A DNA stretch of 15,964 nt from Pseudomonadota bacterium. GTDB lineage: Bacteria > Pseudomonadota > Gammaproteobacteria > Xanthomonadales > Rhodanobacteraceae. Below the pieces are notes generated by a model. The model worked only from the letters and a program-made list of their open reading frames with translations, did not search any database and was not told where the DNA came from. Below are positions 1-7,244 of this stretch, one piece after another. The DNA lies in contig JAJZGE010000005.1 of the NCBI GenBank assembly GCA_021798675.1, forward strand, positions 1 to 15,964. The letters are read 5' to 3'. Position 1 is the stretch's first letter; the number at the start of each line of letters is the position of its first letter. A program made the translations under genes and the position numbers.

Positions 1-1
1 G

Positions 2-445
2 CAACTGCAACTCGACCTGGTGCCGGGCATCGCGCCGACAGTGCTGGCCGAACGTCTCGCCGCGCCGCGCGGCAAGCACAGTCTTGGCGACTGGCTGCGC
101 CGTCGTGCGCATCTCGACGCGGCGAAATGCGCGCTGGTGTTCGAGGGCGCCGACAAGGCGGTGCTTGCGGATCCGTCCGCGCTCGCGGCACGGATCAAGG
201 CGCTGCCGCTGACGCTGCGCGCGCCGCGTCCACTGGACGAGGCAATCAGCACCGCGGGTGGCGTGCGCCTGGAAGCGCTGGACGAACACCTGATGCTGAA
301 GGCGCGGCCGGGTACATTCTGCGCTGGGGAGATGCTGGACTGGGAGGCGCCTACCGGGGGGTATCTGCTTACTGCATGTTTTGCCAGCGGATTGCTGGCG
401 GGGCGCGGTGCGGCGCGTTTACTGCAGCGTCAGGCACACGGTTGA
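2..445 (+). CDS. Flavoprotein of the HI0933/TIGR03862 type, C-terminal part only
   Basis: This is the 3' end of a gene that begins before the window; the frame is open from base 2 and ends at the TGA at 443-445. The last residues read [20 protein letters not shown], followed by a Gly/Ala-rich helix. That is the C-terminal FAD-binding signature of the NAD(P)/FAD-dependent oxidoreductases related to HI0933 (TIGR03862-like), where this segment closes over the flavin. The substrate of this family is not well established. A GTG at position 20 is only an internal codon, because the open frame continues upstream of it. The N-terminal dinucleotide-binding motif lies outside the window, so the family call rests on the C-terminus alone. 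Confidence 0.75.
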   Translation, partial: QLQLDLVPGIAPTVLAERLAAPRGKHSLGDWLRRRAHLDAAKCALVFEGADKAVLADPSALAARIKALPLTLRAPRPLDEAISTAGGVRLEALDEHLMLKARPGTFCAGEMLDWEAPTGGYLLTACFASGLLAGRGAARLLQRQAHG

Positions 446-562
446 GCCTGGGCAAGTCACCATCGTTGCGAACTCGGCCGCCGGCAGGCGACCGAAACCG
501 CTCTGTCGCTTGCGAAAGCAAAAAGAGCAAGCCCGCATCCCAACAGGGAAATGGAACAAAGC

Positions 563-1954
563 TCAACCGAGCGCCCGCACGCGAAAATTCCGCCCCTTGA
601 TGCGCCCCGCGCGCAACCGGTCCAGCGCCTTGTTCGCCAAGGCGCGGCTGATCGCCACGTAGGCACGGGTGGCGAATACGTCGATCTTGCCGATGTCCTG
701 TGCGGCCAGCCCGGCGTCGCCGGTGAGCGCGCCGAGGATGTCGCCGGGGCGCAGCTTGTCCTGGCGGCCGGCGTCGATCACCAGGGTCTTCATCGGCGCG
801 AGGTTGAGCTGCTTGCCGCGTGGCGGCGATACGCGCAGTGGGTGCCACGGCAGCGGTTGGCCGAGCTGCGCCTCGATGTTCTGTGCCTTGGGCCGTTCGC
901 GCGGCGTGACCAGGGTGATCGCGAGGCCGCTCTCGCCAGCGCGGCCGGTACGGCCGATGCGGTGCGTGTGCGTGTCCGGATCGTGCGCGATGTCGTAGCT
1001 CACCACCAGCGGCAGTGCCGCGATATCCAGGCCACGCGCCGCCACGTCGGTGGCCACCAGGATGCAGCAGCTGCGGTTGGCGAATTGCACCAGCACTTCG
1101 TCGCGGTCGCGCTGCTCCATGTCGCCGTGCAGGGCGAGCGCGGAGAAGCCGCGGCGGTCGAGTTCCTGCGCCACCGCGTCCACGTCCTTGCGCATATTGC
1201 AGAACACCAGCGCGTGTTGCGCCTGCTCCGCGCTGAGCGTGCCCTTGCCGAGCAACTGCGCGAGGGCGTCCAGCTTTTGCGCCGGGTCCACCTCGTGAAA
1301 ACGCTGCTCGATCGTGGTTTCCTCGCGGGGCGCCTCCACCGTCACCGCCACCGGCTCGCGCTGCAGGCGTTTGCTCGCCTCGCGGATCCCGTCGGCGTAG
1401 GTGGCTGAAAACAGCAGCGTCTGGTGGTGCTTCGCGATGCGCCCGACGATGTCGTCGATCGCCTCGCTGAAACCCATGTCCAGCATGCGGTCGGCCTCGT
1501 CCAGCACCAGCATCTGGATGCCGCCGCCGTGCAGGCTGCCGCGCTTGAGGTGCTCCTGCACGCGGCCTGGCGTGCCGACCACGATGTGCGGATCGTGCGT
1601 CAGGGACGCGAGTTGCGGGCCCAGCGGCATGCCGCCGCACAGCGTCAGCAGCTTCACGTTGGGGATGTTGGCGGCGAGCTTGCGCAGGGACTTGCTCACC
1701 TGGTCGGCGAGTTCGCGCGTGGGGCACAGCACCAGCGCCTGCAGGCGGATGGTTTCCGGCTGCAGGGCCTGCAGCAGCGCGAGGCCGAACGCGGCGGTCT
1801 TGCCACTGCCGGTCTGCGCCTGCGCGATCACGTCGCGGCCTGCCAGCATTGGCGGCAGGCTTTGCGCTTGCACCGGCGTCATCTCCGCATAGCCGAGGGT
1901 TTCGAGGCTGGCGAGCAGGGCGGGCTTGAGCGGGAGCGTGGCGAAGGCGGTCAT
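563..1954 (-). CDS. dbpA: ATP-dependent RNA helicase DbpA
   Basis: This is a DEAD-box helicase of 463 aa that in the known family remodels 23S rRNA during 50S ribosome assembly. Visible motifs in order are the Q motif (MTPVQ near residue 25), Walker A AQTGSGKT (46-53), PTRELA (78-83), TPGR (128-131), DEAD (152-155), SAT (183-185) and HRIGRTGRAG in the second RecA domain. The last ~75 residues, starting around APMKTLVIDAGRQDKLRPGD, match the DbpA-specific RNA-binding domain that recognises hairpin 92 of 23S rRNA. This tail separates DbpA from RhlE and SrmB. The ATG at 1954 was chosen over an in-frame ATG at 1969 because MTAFATLPL lines up with the start of E. coli DbpA. The gene lies 34 nt downstream of the OsmC-family gene on the same strand and may be co-transcribed with it. 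Confidence 0.95.
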   Translation of the reverse strand: MTAFATLPLKPALLASLETLGYAEMTPVQAQSLPPMLAGRDVIAQAQTGSGKTAAFGLALLQALQPETIRLQALVLCPTRELADQVSKSLRKLAANIPNVKLLTLCGGMPLGPQLASLTHDPHIVVGTPGRVQEHLKRGSLHGGGIQMLVLDEADRMLDMGFSEAIDDIVGRIAKHHQTLLFSATYADGIREASKRLQREPVAVTVEAPREETTIEQRFHEVDPAQKLDALAQLLGKGTLSAEQAQHALVFCNMRKDVDAVAQELDRRGFSALALHGDMEQRDRDEVLVQFANRSCCILVATDVAARGLDIAALPLVVSYDIAHDPDTHTHRIGRTGRAGESGLAITLVTPRERPKAQNIEAQLGQPLPWHPLRVSPPRGKQLNLAPMKTLVIDAGRQDKLRPGDILGALTGDAGLAAQDIGKIDVFATRAYVAISRALANKALDRLRAGRIKGRNFRVRALG

Positions 1955-1988
1955 GCGCCATGATCGCATCTCTGCTGCCGCAACGTGG

Positions 1989-2399
1989 CTATTCCAAGGC
2001 CGAATCGATGCGGATCTCGCCGCTCAGCACCTTGTGGATCGGGCAGGCGTTGGCGATCTGCAGCAGGCGTTCGCGTTGCTGCCCGTCCAACGGGCCGTAC
2101 AGGGCGATGCGCCGCCGGATCAGGTTAGTGCCGGCCCCGGGCACGCCGTCGGGATTGAAATCCAGCGCCACTTCGACGCCTTCCAGCGGCCACCCCTTGC
2201 GTTCGGCATACATCTTCAGCGTGATCGAGGTGCAGGCACCGAGGCTGGAGAGCAGCAGGCGATGCGGGTCCGGTCCGGCGTTGGCGCCGTGCAGCTCGGT
2301 CGGCTCGTCGCCCAGCCACTGGTGGCCATGGTCGTCCTCCAGGCGAACGGTGTAGGGGGTGCTGGCGATGGCGGCCGTCACGTTGGCGGGGGTACTCAT
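1989..2399 (-). CDS. OsmC family protein (putative thiol peroxidase-like)
   Basis: This 136-aa protein has the OsmC/Ohr fold signature. The first conserved cysteine is in [19 protein letters not shown] (Cys56) and the second in [10 protein letters not shown] (Cys119), the pair that forms the redox centre in OsmC/Ohr hydroperoxide reductases. In this subgroup (OsmC-like, not classical Ohr or OsmC) the substrate is unproven, so only a thiol-dependent peroxidase-like role is suggested. The start at 2399 is supported by CAGGA six bases upstream of the ATG; longer in-frame extensions toward 2591 would overlap the divergent folB gene and have no family similarity. It is the first gene of a possible two-gene unit with dbpA. 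Confidence 0.9.
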   Translation of the reverse strand: MSTPANVTAAIASTPYTVRLEDDHGHQWLGDEPTELHGANAGPDPHRLLLSSLGACTSITLKMYAERKGWPLEGVEVALDFNPDGVPGAGTNLIRRRIALYGPLDGQQRERLLQIANACPIHKVLSGEIRIDSALE

Positions 2400-2541
2400 G
2401 GCGGATCCTGTCGAGGGGTGGGGCTCCACATCTAGCACGTCGCACGCCCGCTTGCGCGCGCTCGGCGTGAAATGCACCGGCTTGCATCTGCGCCTGCGGT
2501 CACCGACCCTGTAAGGCCCCTGTTCCAACGAACGTGCTGCC

Positions 2542-2898
2542 ATGGACATCGTTTTCATCGAGGATTTGCGCATCGACGCCGTGATCGGCATCTACGACTG
2601 GGAGCGCCGCGTGCGCCAGACGCTGGCCTTCGATATCGAGATGGCGTTCGACAACACCGCGCCGGCCGCCAGCGACGACATCGCGCACACCCTGAACTAC
2701 AAGGACGTGTCCAAGCGGCTGATCGACTACGTGGGCGCCTCCAGCTTTGGCCTGGTGGAAACCCTGGCCGAGCGCTGCGCCGCGATCATCCGCGAGGAGT
2801 TCGGCGTGCGTTGGGTGCGCCTGAAGCTGTCCAAGCCTGGCGCGGTGCGCGGTGCGAAGGCGGTGGGCGTACGCATCGAACGCGGCACGCGGCCCTAG
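2542..2898 (+). CDS. folB: Dihydroneopterin aldolase FolB
   Basis: This 118-aa protein cleaves 7,8-dihydroneopterin to 6-hydroxymethyl-7,8-dihydropterin and glycolaldehyde in folate synthesis. It is full length and very close to E. coli FolB at both ends ([20 protein letters not shown] and [11 protein letters not shown]). The catalytic and pterin-binding residues of the family are present: Glu21 after the IYDW motif, Tyr53 in LNYKDV, Glu73 in LVETLAE and Lys98 in KLSKPGA. No strong Shine-Dalgarno sequence precedes the ATG. It diverges from the OsmC-family gene, with 142 nt between the two starts, and it leads a same-strand run with ybdG and folK. Confidence 0.96.
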   Translation: MDIVFIEDLRIDAVIGIYDWERRVRQTLAFDIEMAFDNTAPAASDDIAHTLNYKDVSKRLIDYVGASSFGLVETLAERCAAIIREEFGVRWVRLKLSKPGAVRGAKAVGVRIERGTRP

Positions 2899-2990
2899 CG
2901 TCTTCCGCGGGGTTTTGCCCTGCTTGCGGCGAAGCTTATCCGGCCTGCCGGCGTGCCGCGCGCGCCGGTCCGACTCGAGGAGCGAAGCGA

Positions 2991-4259
2991 ATGGCTTCCC
3001 TGCAACAACTACTGGATCTGCCCGGCATGCGTACCGCGTTGGGCCTGCTAGTCCTGCTGCTGCTGGCGTGGCTGGTCGGCGTGCTGGTGCGCAGCGTCCT
3101 GCTGCGTGCGGTACAGGGCGTGGCCGCGCGCACGGAGTGGCAATGGGATGACGCGCTGTGCAGGAGGCAAAGCTTCGCCTGGCTTGCGCGGATGGCGCCG
3201 ACGCTGGTGGTGCAGTACGGCATCGCGCTGGTGCCGAACGTGCCGGGCGACGTGGAGAACCTGGTCGCCAGCATCAGCAGGGCGTTGCTGGTGCTGTTCG
3301 TGGCGATGGCGATAAGCAGTGCGCTGTCGGCGCTGGAGGACATCTACCGGGAGACGCCGCGTGGCCGCGAACGCTCGATCAAGGGCGTGGTGCAGCTGGC
3401 GAAGATCGTGCTGTTCGTGGTGGCGGGGCTCGTCGTCGTCACCGCGCTCACCGGGCAGCGGATCGGCCTGCTGCTGTCCGGCCTGGGTGCCATGTCGGCC
3501 GTGCTGATGCTGGTGTTCAAGGACACCATCCTCGGCTTCGTGGCGGGCGTGCAGCTGTCCTCCAACGACATGCTGCGCGTAGGCGACTGGATCGAGATGC
3601 CCCAGCTCCATGCCGACGGCGAAGTGATCGACATTGCCCTGCATACGGTGAAGGTACGCAACTGGGACAAGACGATCACCACCATCCCCAGCTGGCGGCT
3701 GATCTCCGACTCCTACAAGAACTGGCGCGGCATGCAGGAGACCGGCGGCCGCCGCATCAAGCGGGTGCTCACCATCGACGCGGGCAGCGTGGGTTTCCTC
3801 GACGATGCGGCGCTGGAACGGCTGGCGACACTGCGCCTCCTGGGCGGCTACCTGCCGGCGAAGCAGCGGGAGGTGGAAGACTGGAACCGGGCGCTGGGCG
3901 AGGCCGCAGGAGTGGCGGCCAATCGTCGCCGGCTCACCAATCTCGGTACCTTCCGCGCCTACGTGCAGACCTACCTGGATACGCATCCGCACATTCATCG
4001 CGGCCTGACCTGCATGGTGCGCCAGCTGGCCAGCGGGCCGCAGGGCATCCCGCTCGAGCTGTACTGCTTTACCGACACGGTGGCATGGGCAGAGTATGAG
4101 ACCATCCAGGCGGACATCTTCGACCATCTGTTCGCGCTGCTGCCGGAGTTCGGCCTGCGCCTCTACCAGCAGCCCAGCGGCCACGACATGCAGGCCGGAC
4201 TGGCGCGGCAGGACGGCAGCCGGGCAGAATCGCGCTCTTTGCAGCCTGCGGCATCCTGA
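2991..4259 (+). CDS. ybdG: MscS-family mechanosensitive channel, YbdG type
   Basis: This 422-aa inner-membrane protein resembles E. coli YbdG, the channel linked to MscM (miniconductance) activity and osmotic stress response. Hydrophobic segments lie at about residues 14-34, 65-83, 92-113 and 134-154. The pore-lining MscS helix follows, with LLSGLGAMSAVLMLVFKDTI (161-180) and then the conserved GFVAGVQLSSNDMLRVGDWI. The beta domain contains DGEVIDI and TVKVRNWDKTITTIPSW, which are nearly identical to YbdG, and the C-terminal region (IQADIFDHLFALLPEFGLRL) also matches YbdG rather than MscS. GAGGAG lies about 9-10 bases before the chosen ATG; the frame stays open further upstream but would run through folB. 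Its stop codon overlaps the folK start by one base, suggesting translational coupling. Confidence 0.93.
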   Translation: MASLQQLLDLPGMRTALGLLVLLLLAWLVGVLVRSVLLRAVQGVAARTEWQWDDALCRRQSFAWLARMAPTLVVQYGIALVPNVPGDVENLVASISRALLVLFVAMAISSALSALEDIYRETPRGRERSIKGVVQLAKIVLFVVAGLVVVTALTGQRIGLLLSGLGAMSAVLMLVFKDTILGFVAGVQLSSNDMLRVGDWIEMPQLHADGEVIDIALHTVKVRNWDKTITTIPSWRLISDSYKNWRGMQETGGRRIKRVLTIDAGSVGFLDDAALERLATLRLLGGYLPAKQREVEDWNRALGEAAGVAANRRRLTNLGTFRAYVQTYLDTHPHIHRGLTCMVRQLASGPQGIPLELYCFTDTVAWAEYETIQADIFDHLFALLPEFGLRLYQQPSGHDMQAGLARQDGSRAESRSLQPAAS

Positions 4260-4741
4260 TGGCACGCGCTTACCTCAGCCTTGGTTCCAACCTCGAACCG
4301 CACCGCTACCTGCGCGCCGCGCTGGACGAGCTGCGCGCGCGCTTCGGCGCGATCGAGGTGTCGCCAGCCTATCGCAGCCACTCGGTGGGCTTCGAGGGCG
4401 CGGATTTCGTCAACCTCGCGGTGGGACTGGATACCGAACTAGGCCCCGAGGCACTCAACGACTGGCTGCATGCGCTGGAGGACCGCCACGGCCGCCGGCG
4501 CGACGTGCCGCGCTACTCGGACCGCACGCTGGACGTGGACATCGTGCTGTACGACGAGCAGGTGATCGATGGTCCCGGCCACCTGCAGATCCCGCGCAAG
4601 GAGCTGCGGCACGCCTTCGTGCTGAAGCCGCTGGCCGACATCGCGCCGCAGGCGCGTCACCCCGTCAGTGGGCTGACCATGGCCGCGCTGTGGGCGGTGT
4701 TCCCGCAGGAGCGCGAGCCGCTGTCGATCGAGCCGCTCTGA
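4259..4741 (+). CDS. folK: HPPK-family 6-hydroxymethyldihydropterin pyrophosphokinase (divergent FolK)
   Basis: This 160-aa protein should transfer pyrophosphate from ATP to 6-hydroxymethyl-7,8-dihydropterin, the step after FolB. The N-terminus YLSLGSN and the Mg-binding pair Asp92/Asp94 in TLDVDIVLYD are HPPK hallmarks, and FVLKPLADIAP is the family's C-terminal motif. Some usual features differ: the GPRTLDLDI stretch is SDRTLDVDI here, and the HP..H..R segment before FVL is shortened to LQIPRKELRHAFVL. That resembles the FolK2-like paralogues found beside folB in pseudomonads, so a second, canonical folK may exist elsewhere in the genome (inference). The ATG sits inside the ybdG stop (TGATG). 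Confidence 0.9.
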   Translation: MARAYLSLGSNLEPHRYLRAALDELRARFGAIEVSPAYRSHSVGFEGADFVNLAVGLDTELGPEALNDWLHALEDRHGRRRDVPRYSDRTLDVDIVLYDEQVIDGPGHLQIPRKELRHAFVLKPLADIAPQARHPVSGLTMAALWAVFPQEREPLSIEPL

Positions 4742-4808
4742 TGCCTGCACTGTTACGGCGGCGCGGGCAGTGCTAGAACAACGGCTTCAATCGCAGGGAG
4801 GGTGGGGC

Positions 4809-5660
4809 ATGGCCGGAAAGTTCGCCCGCAGTTGGGCATTGATGAAGGCAAGCGCGGGCGTGTTGCGCGCGGACAAGTTGCTGCTGGTGTTCCCGCTGCT
4901 CGCGGGCGTGTGCAGCATGGTGGTGGCGGCGAGTTTCCTGGTGCCGGTGGTGCTGGCGATGATCGGTCACCACGCCGATCTGGACGAAGGCCGCTTCTCG
5001 CCGTTCTATTACGCGCTGCTGTTCGCGTTTTACCTCGTGCAGTACTTCGTGATCGTGTTCTTCAATACGGCGCTGGTCGGCGTGGCGCTGGCACGCCTGC
5101 GTGGTGAATCGGCCGGCCTGGCCGAAGGCTTCGCGCTGGCGCGAGCGCGGCTGGGCAGCATCTTCGGCTACGCCTTGATCGCCGCCACCGTGGGGCTGCT
5201 GCTGCGCATGCTGCAGGAACGCCTGGGCCTGATCGGTCGCTTCGTGGTGGGCCTGCTGGGCCTGGCGTGGACGGTGGCTACCTTCCTGGTGGTGCCCGTG
5301 CTGGCCAGCGAAGGCATCGGCCCGATGGATGCGGTGAAGCGCAGTGCCGAGCTGCTCAAGCGCACCTGGGGCGAGAACCTGATCGGCAACGTCGGGCTGG
5401 GCGCGGTATTCGGCCTGGTGATGTTCCTCGTGGTACTGCTCGCCGGTGCACTGATGGTCGGCGCGGCAGCCACGCAGTCGGTGGCCGCCATGGTGCTGGT
5501 GGGTGTGGTGATCGTGGTCGCCTTCATCCTGCTTGGCCTGGTGCAATCCACCCTGCAGGGCATCTATTCCGCTGCCTTGTATCGCTACGCCGAGGCGGGC
5601 GAGGTGGGCGGCGGCTTCGACCAGGCGTTGCTGGAATCGGCGTTCCGCACGAAGCACTGA
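4809..5660 (+). CDS. DUF6159-type integral membrane protein
   Basis: This 283-aa polytopic membrane protein has no known reaction. The N-terminus (FARSWALMKASAGVLRADKLLLVFPL) has the pattern recalled for DUF6159 proteins: a short amphipathic region, then a helix at the K.LL.FPL motif. About six hydrophobic segments follow: near residues 28-55, 71-95, 118-136, 142-164, 194-222 and 226-250. Between the fourth and fifth lies a conserved-looking MDAVKRSAELLKRTWGENLIG stretch. The ATG at 4809 was preferred because GGGAGGGTGG lies directly upstream; an upstream in-frame ATG at 4770 lacks a comparable site. It follows folK by 67 nt and ends one base before the convergent reductase gene. Confidence 0.75.
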   Translation: MAGKFARSWALMKASAGVLRADKLLLVFPLLAGVCSMVVAASFLVPVVLAMIGHHADLDEGRFSPFYYALLFAFYLVQYFVIVFFNTALVGVALARLRGESAGLAEGFALARARLGSIFGYALIAATVGLLLRMLQERLGLIGRFVVGLLGLAWTVATFLVVPVLASEGIGPMDAVKRSAELLKRTWGENLIGNVGLGAVFGLVMFLVVLLAGALMVGAAATQSVAAMVLVGVVIVVAFILLGLVQSTLQGIYSAALYRYAEAGEVGGGFDQALLESAFRTKH

Positions 5661-5661
5661 T

Positions 5662-6408
5662 TCACACCGCGAGCGTGCGCCCGCCGTCCACGTTGAGGAT
5701 TTGCCCGGTCACGTAGGGCGCATCGCGCAGCAGCCACAGCACGGCGCCGGCCACGTCCTCGGGCGAGCCGGCGCGTTGCATCGGGGTGCGGGCAAGCATC
5801 GCCTGCTGGTCGTCGTACGGCTTGCCGTCGCTGGGCCACAGCACGGCGCCGGGTGCCACGCCGTTGACGCGCACGTCGGGCGCGAGGTCCAGCGCCAGCG
5901 CCCGCGTCATCGCCGCCAGCGCGGCCTTGGCCATGCAGTAGAGCGGATGGTTCGCCAGCGCGCGCTCGGCGTAGATGTCCACCAGGTTGACGATGGCGCC
6001 CTGCGCCGCGCGCAAGGCAGGCGTGGCCGCCTGCGCGAGGAAGAATGGCGCCTGCGCGTTCGAGGCGAACAGCTCGTTCCATTGTTCGACGGTGACGGTG
6101 CCGACCGGCGTGGGAAAGAACGCCGAGGCATTGTTGACCAGTGCATCGAGACGGCCGAAGTGCGCCAACGTCGCATCCACCAGCATGGTGGGCGCCTGCA
6201 GGTCGGCCAGATCGGCCTGCAGCACCAGCGAGCTGCCGGCGCACGCGCGCTCCAGCTCGGCAGCGAGCGCCGCGGCTTCGTCCCGCGAACGACGACAGTG
6301 CAGGACGACGCTGTACCCGGCGGCGTGCAGCGTGCGCGCGATCACCGCGCCCACGCGTTTGCCGGCACCGGTGATCAGCGCGACGGGGCGGTCGTGGCGA
6401 GGCGGCAT
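5662..6408 (-). CDS. Pteridine reductase (PTR1/FolM-like short-chain dehydrogenase)
   Basis: This 248-aa short-chain dehydrogenase probably reduces pterins or dihydropterins with NADPH. It has TGAGKRVG at 13-20 (the TGxxxRxG form typical of pteridine reductases), NNAS at 92-95, and the catalytic Tyr157-xxx-Lys161. Asp144 stands 13 residues before the tyrosine, exactly as Asp181 and Tyr194 do in Leishmania PTR1, where this aspartate takes part in pterin reduction; ordinary SDRs have serine there. The start at 6408 has AGGAA about 7 bases upstream and gives the normal family length; 20 extra in-frame residues upstream are unlike the family. The folB/folK neighbours support a pterin substrate. 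Confidence 0.88.
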   Translation of the reverse strand: MPPRHDRPVALITGAGKRVGAVIARTLHAAGYSVVLHCRRSRDEAAALAAELERACAGSSLVLQADLADLQAPTMLVDATLAHFGRLDALVNNASAFFPTPVGTVTVEQWNELFASNAQAPFFLAQAATPALRAAQGAIVNLVDIYAERALANHPLYCMAKAALAAMTRALALDLAPDVRVNGVAPGAVLWPSDGKPYDDQQAMLARTPMQRAGSPEDVAGAVLWLLRDAPYVTGQILNVDGGRTLAV

Positions 6409-6468
6409 GCGATGGTTCCTGCGCGATTCGGATGGTGAGAGCTTGCCGGATCGCTGCCGGCGCGTCAC

Positions 6469-7188
6469 TCATGCGTCGCTGGATGGATGGCGCTTGGGCG
6501 CAATGGCTTTGGCCGCCGCGCCGCCGCGCCTGTGCGGCGGAGGCGCCTCGTCGAGATCGCCATGGCCTTCATGGTCGATGCCGCGGCTGAACAACTCGAT
6601 GGTGGTGGCGGCGACCTGTCCGGTGTCGTAGTAGGCGTAGGCGCCCACGCCCAAGGCACCGATCACCGGCAGCCAGCGCGACAGGCCTTCGCCGACGGCG
6701 CGGCGGCTCAGTTTCACGCCGAGCTGCTTGGCCAAGCGCTCCACCACCGTGTAAGACATGCGGCGGAACAGCAGGCGATCGCCCATGCGTACCACCAGGT
6801 CGCGGAAGGCCTGCGCCGCGGTGTGGCGGAACAGGCAATACAGCATCTGTTCGCGGCCGAGTTCGGCGTGGCGGCCATAGGCGGCGGCGATGTCGCTGAC
6901 CATCTGCGCCTGGATCCGCCAGATCGCCATCAGCTCCGGCAACACGGTGAGCCAGCCCAGCGGCCCCGGCGGCAGCGCCAGCGTGCCGGAGGTGAGCGCG
7001 GCGCGCTGGGCGGCGCGGCTGGCGATCTGGCGCGCCTGCGCCAGCGGATCGGCGGTGCCGTCCACCTTGCTGCCGGGAATGCGACTGACGAAGTCGAGGA
7101 TAGCCTGGGTAACCCGGTTCGCCTCCTCCTGGCCGCCTATCACGGCGGGTACCTGGCGGCTGCCGCCGAATGTGTCGGGATGGCTCAT
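6469..7188 (-). CDS. EcsC-family-like protein
   Basis: This 239-aa protein is probably a member of the EcsC family, named after a protein encoded with a Bacillus ABC transporter; its biochemical role is unknown. Supporting features are LALPPGPLGWLTVLPELMAIW followed by RIQAQMVSDIAAAYGRHAEL, the glycine-rich membrane-proximal helix plus YG motif seen in that family. A second hydrophobic glycine-rich stretch is WLPVIGALGVGAYAYYDTGQ. The last 30 residues are charged and probably disordered. The ATG at 7188 is supported by GGAG eight bases upstream. The reductase gene follows 60 nt downstream, so the two may form a unit. Its upstream region is occupied by the 3' end of the TnpB element. Confidence 0.6.
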   Translation of the reverse strand: MSHPDTFGGSRQVPAVIGGQEEANRVTQAILDFVSRIPGSKVDGTADPLAQARQIASRAAQRAALTSGTLALPPGPLGWLTVLPELMAIWRIQAQMVSDIAAAYGRHAELGREQMLYCLFRHTAAQAFRDLVVRMGDRLLFRRMSYTVVERLAKQLGVKLSRRAVGEGLSRWLPVIGALGVGAYAYYDTGQVAATTIELFSRGIDHEGHGDLDEAPPPHRRGGAAAKAIAPKRHPSSDA

Positions 7189-7244
7189 GGCGCAGCTCCG
7201 GGATGCCGGCAAGGGCGGAGTGAGCGGCCAGTCTAGTCGGAATC

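Noticed and set aside
480..494. Short repeat CCGGCAGGCGACCG also present near 15773
   Set aside because: Only 14 bases are shared between two distant intergenic spots, which chance can explain at this GC content. No third copy or longer structure was seen.
492..530. Possible terminator between the flavoprotein gene and dbpA (TTGC-GAAA-GCAA stem)
   Set aside because: The stem is only four base pairs and the following A-run does not make a T-run in a useful position for either strand.
2482..2515. Possible folB promoter with TTGCAT as -35
   Set aside because: No acceptable -10 hexamer lies 16-18 bases downstream, so it was not called.
4773..5657. Minus-strand open frame opposite the DUF6159 gene, rich in His and Gln
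   Set aside because: It mirrors a hydrophobic membrane protein gene; antisense of Leu/Val/Ala codons gives Gln/His/Arg-rich translations. No ribosome binding site or family resemblance was seen.
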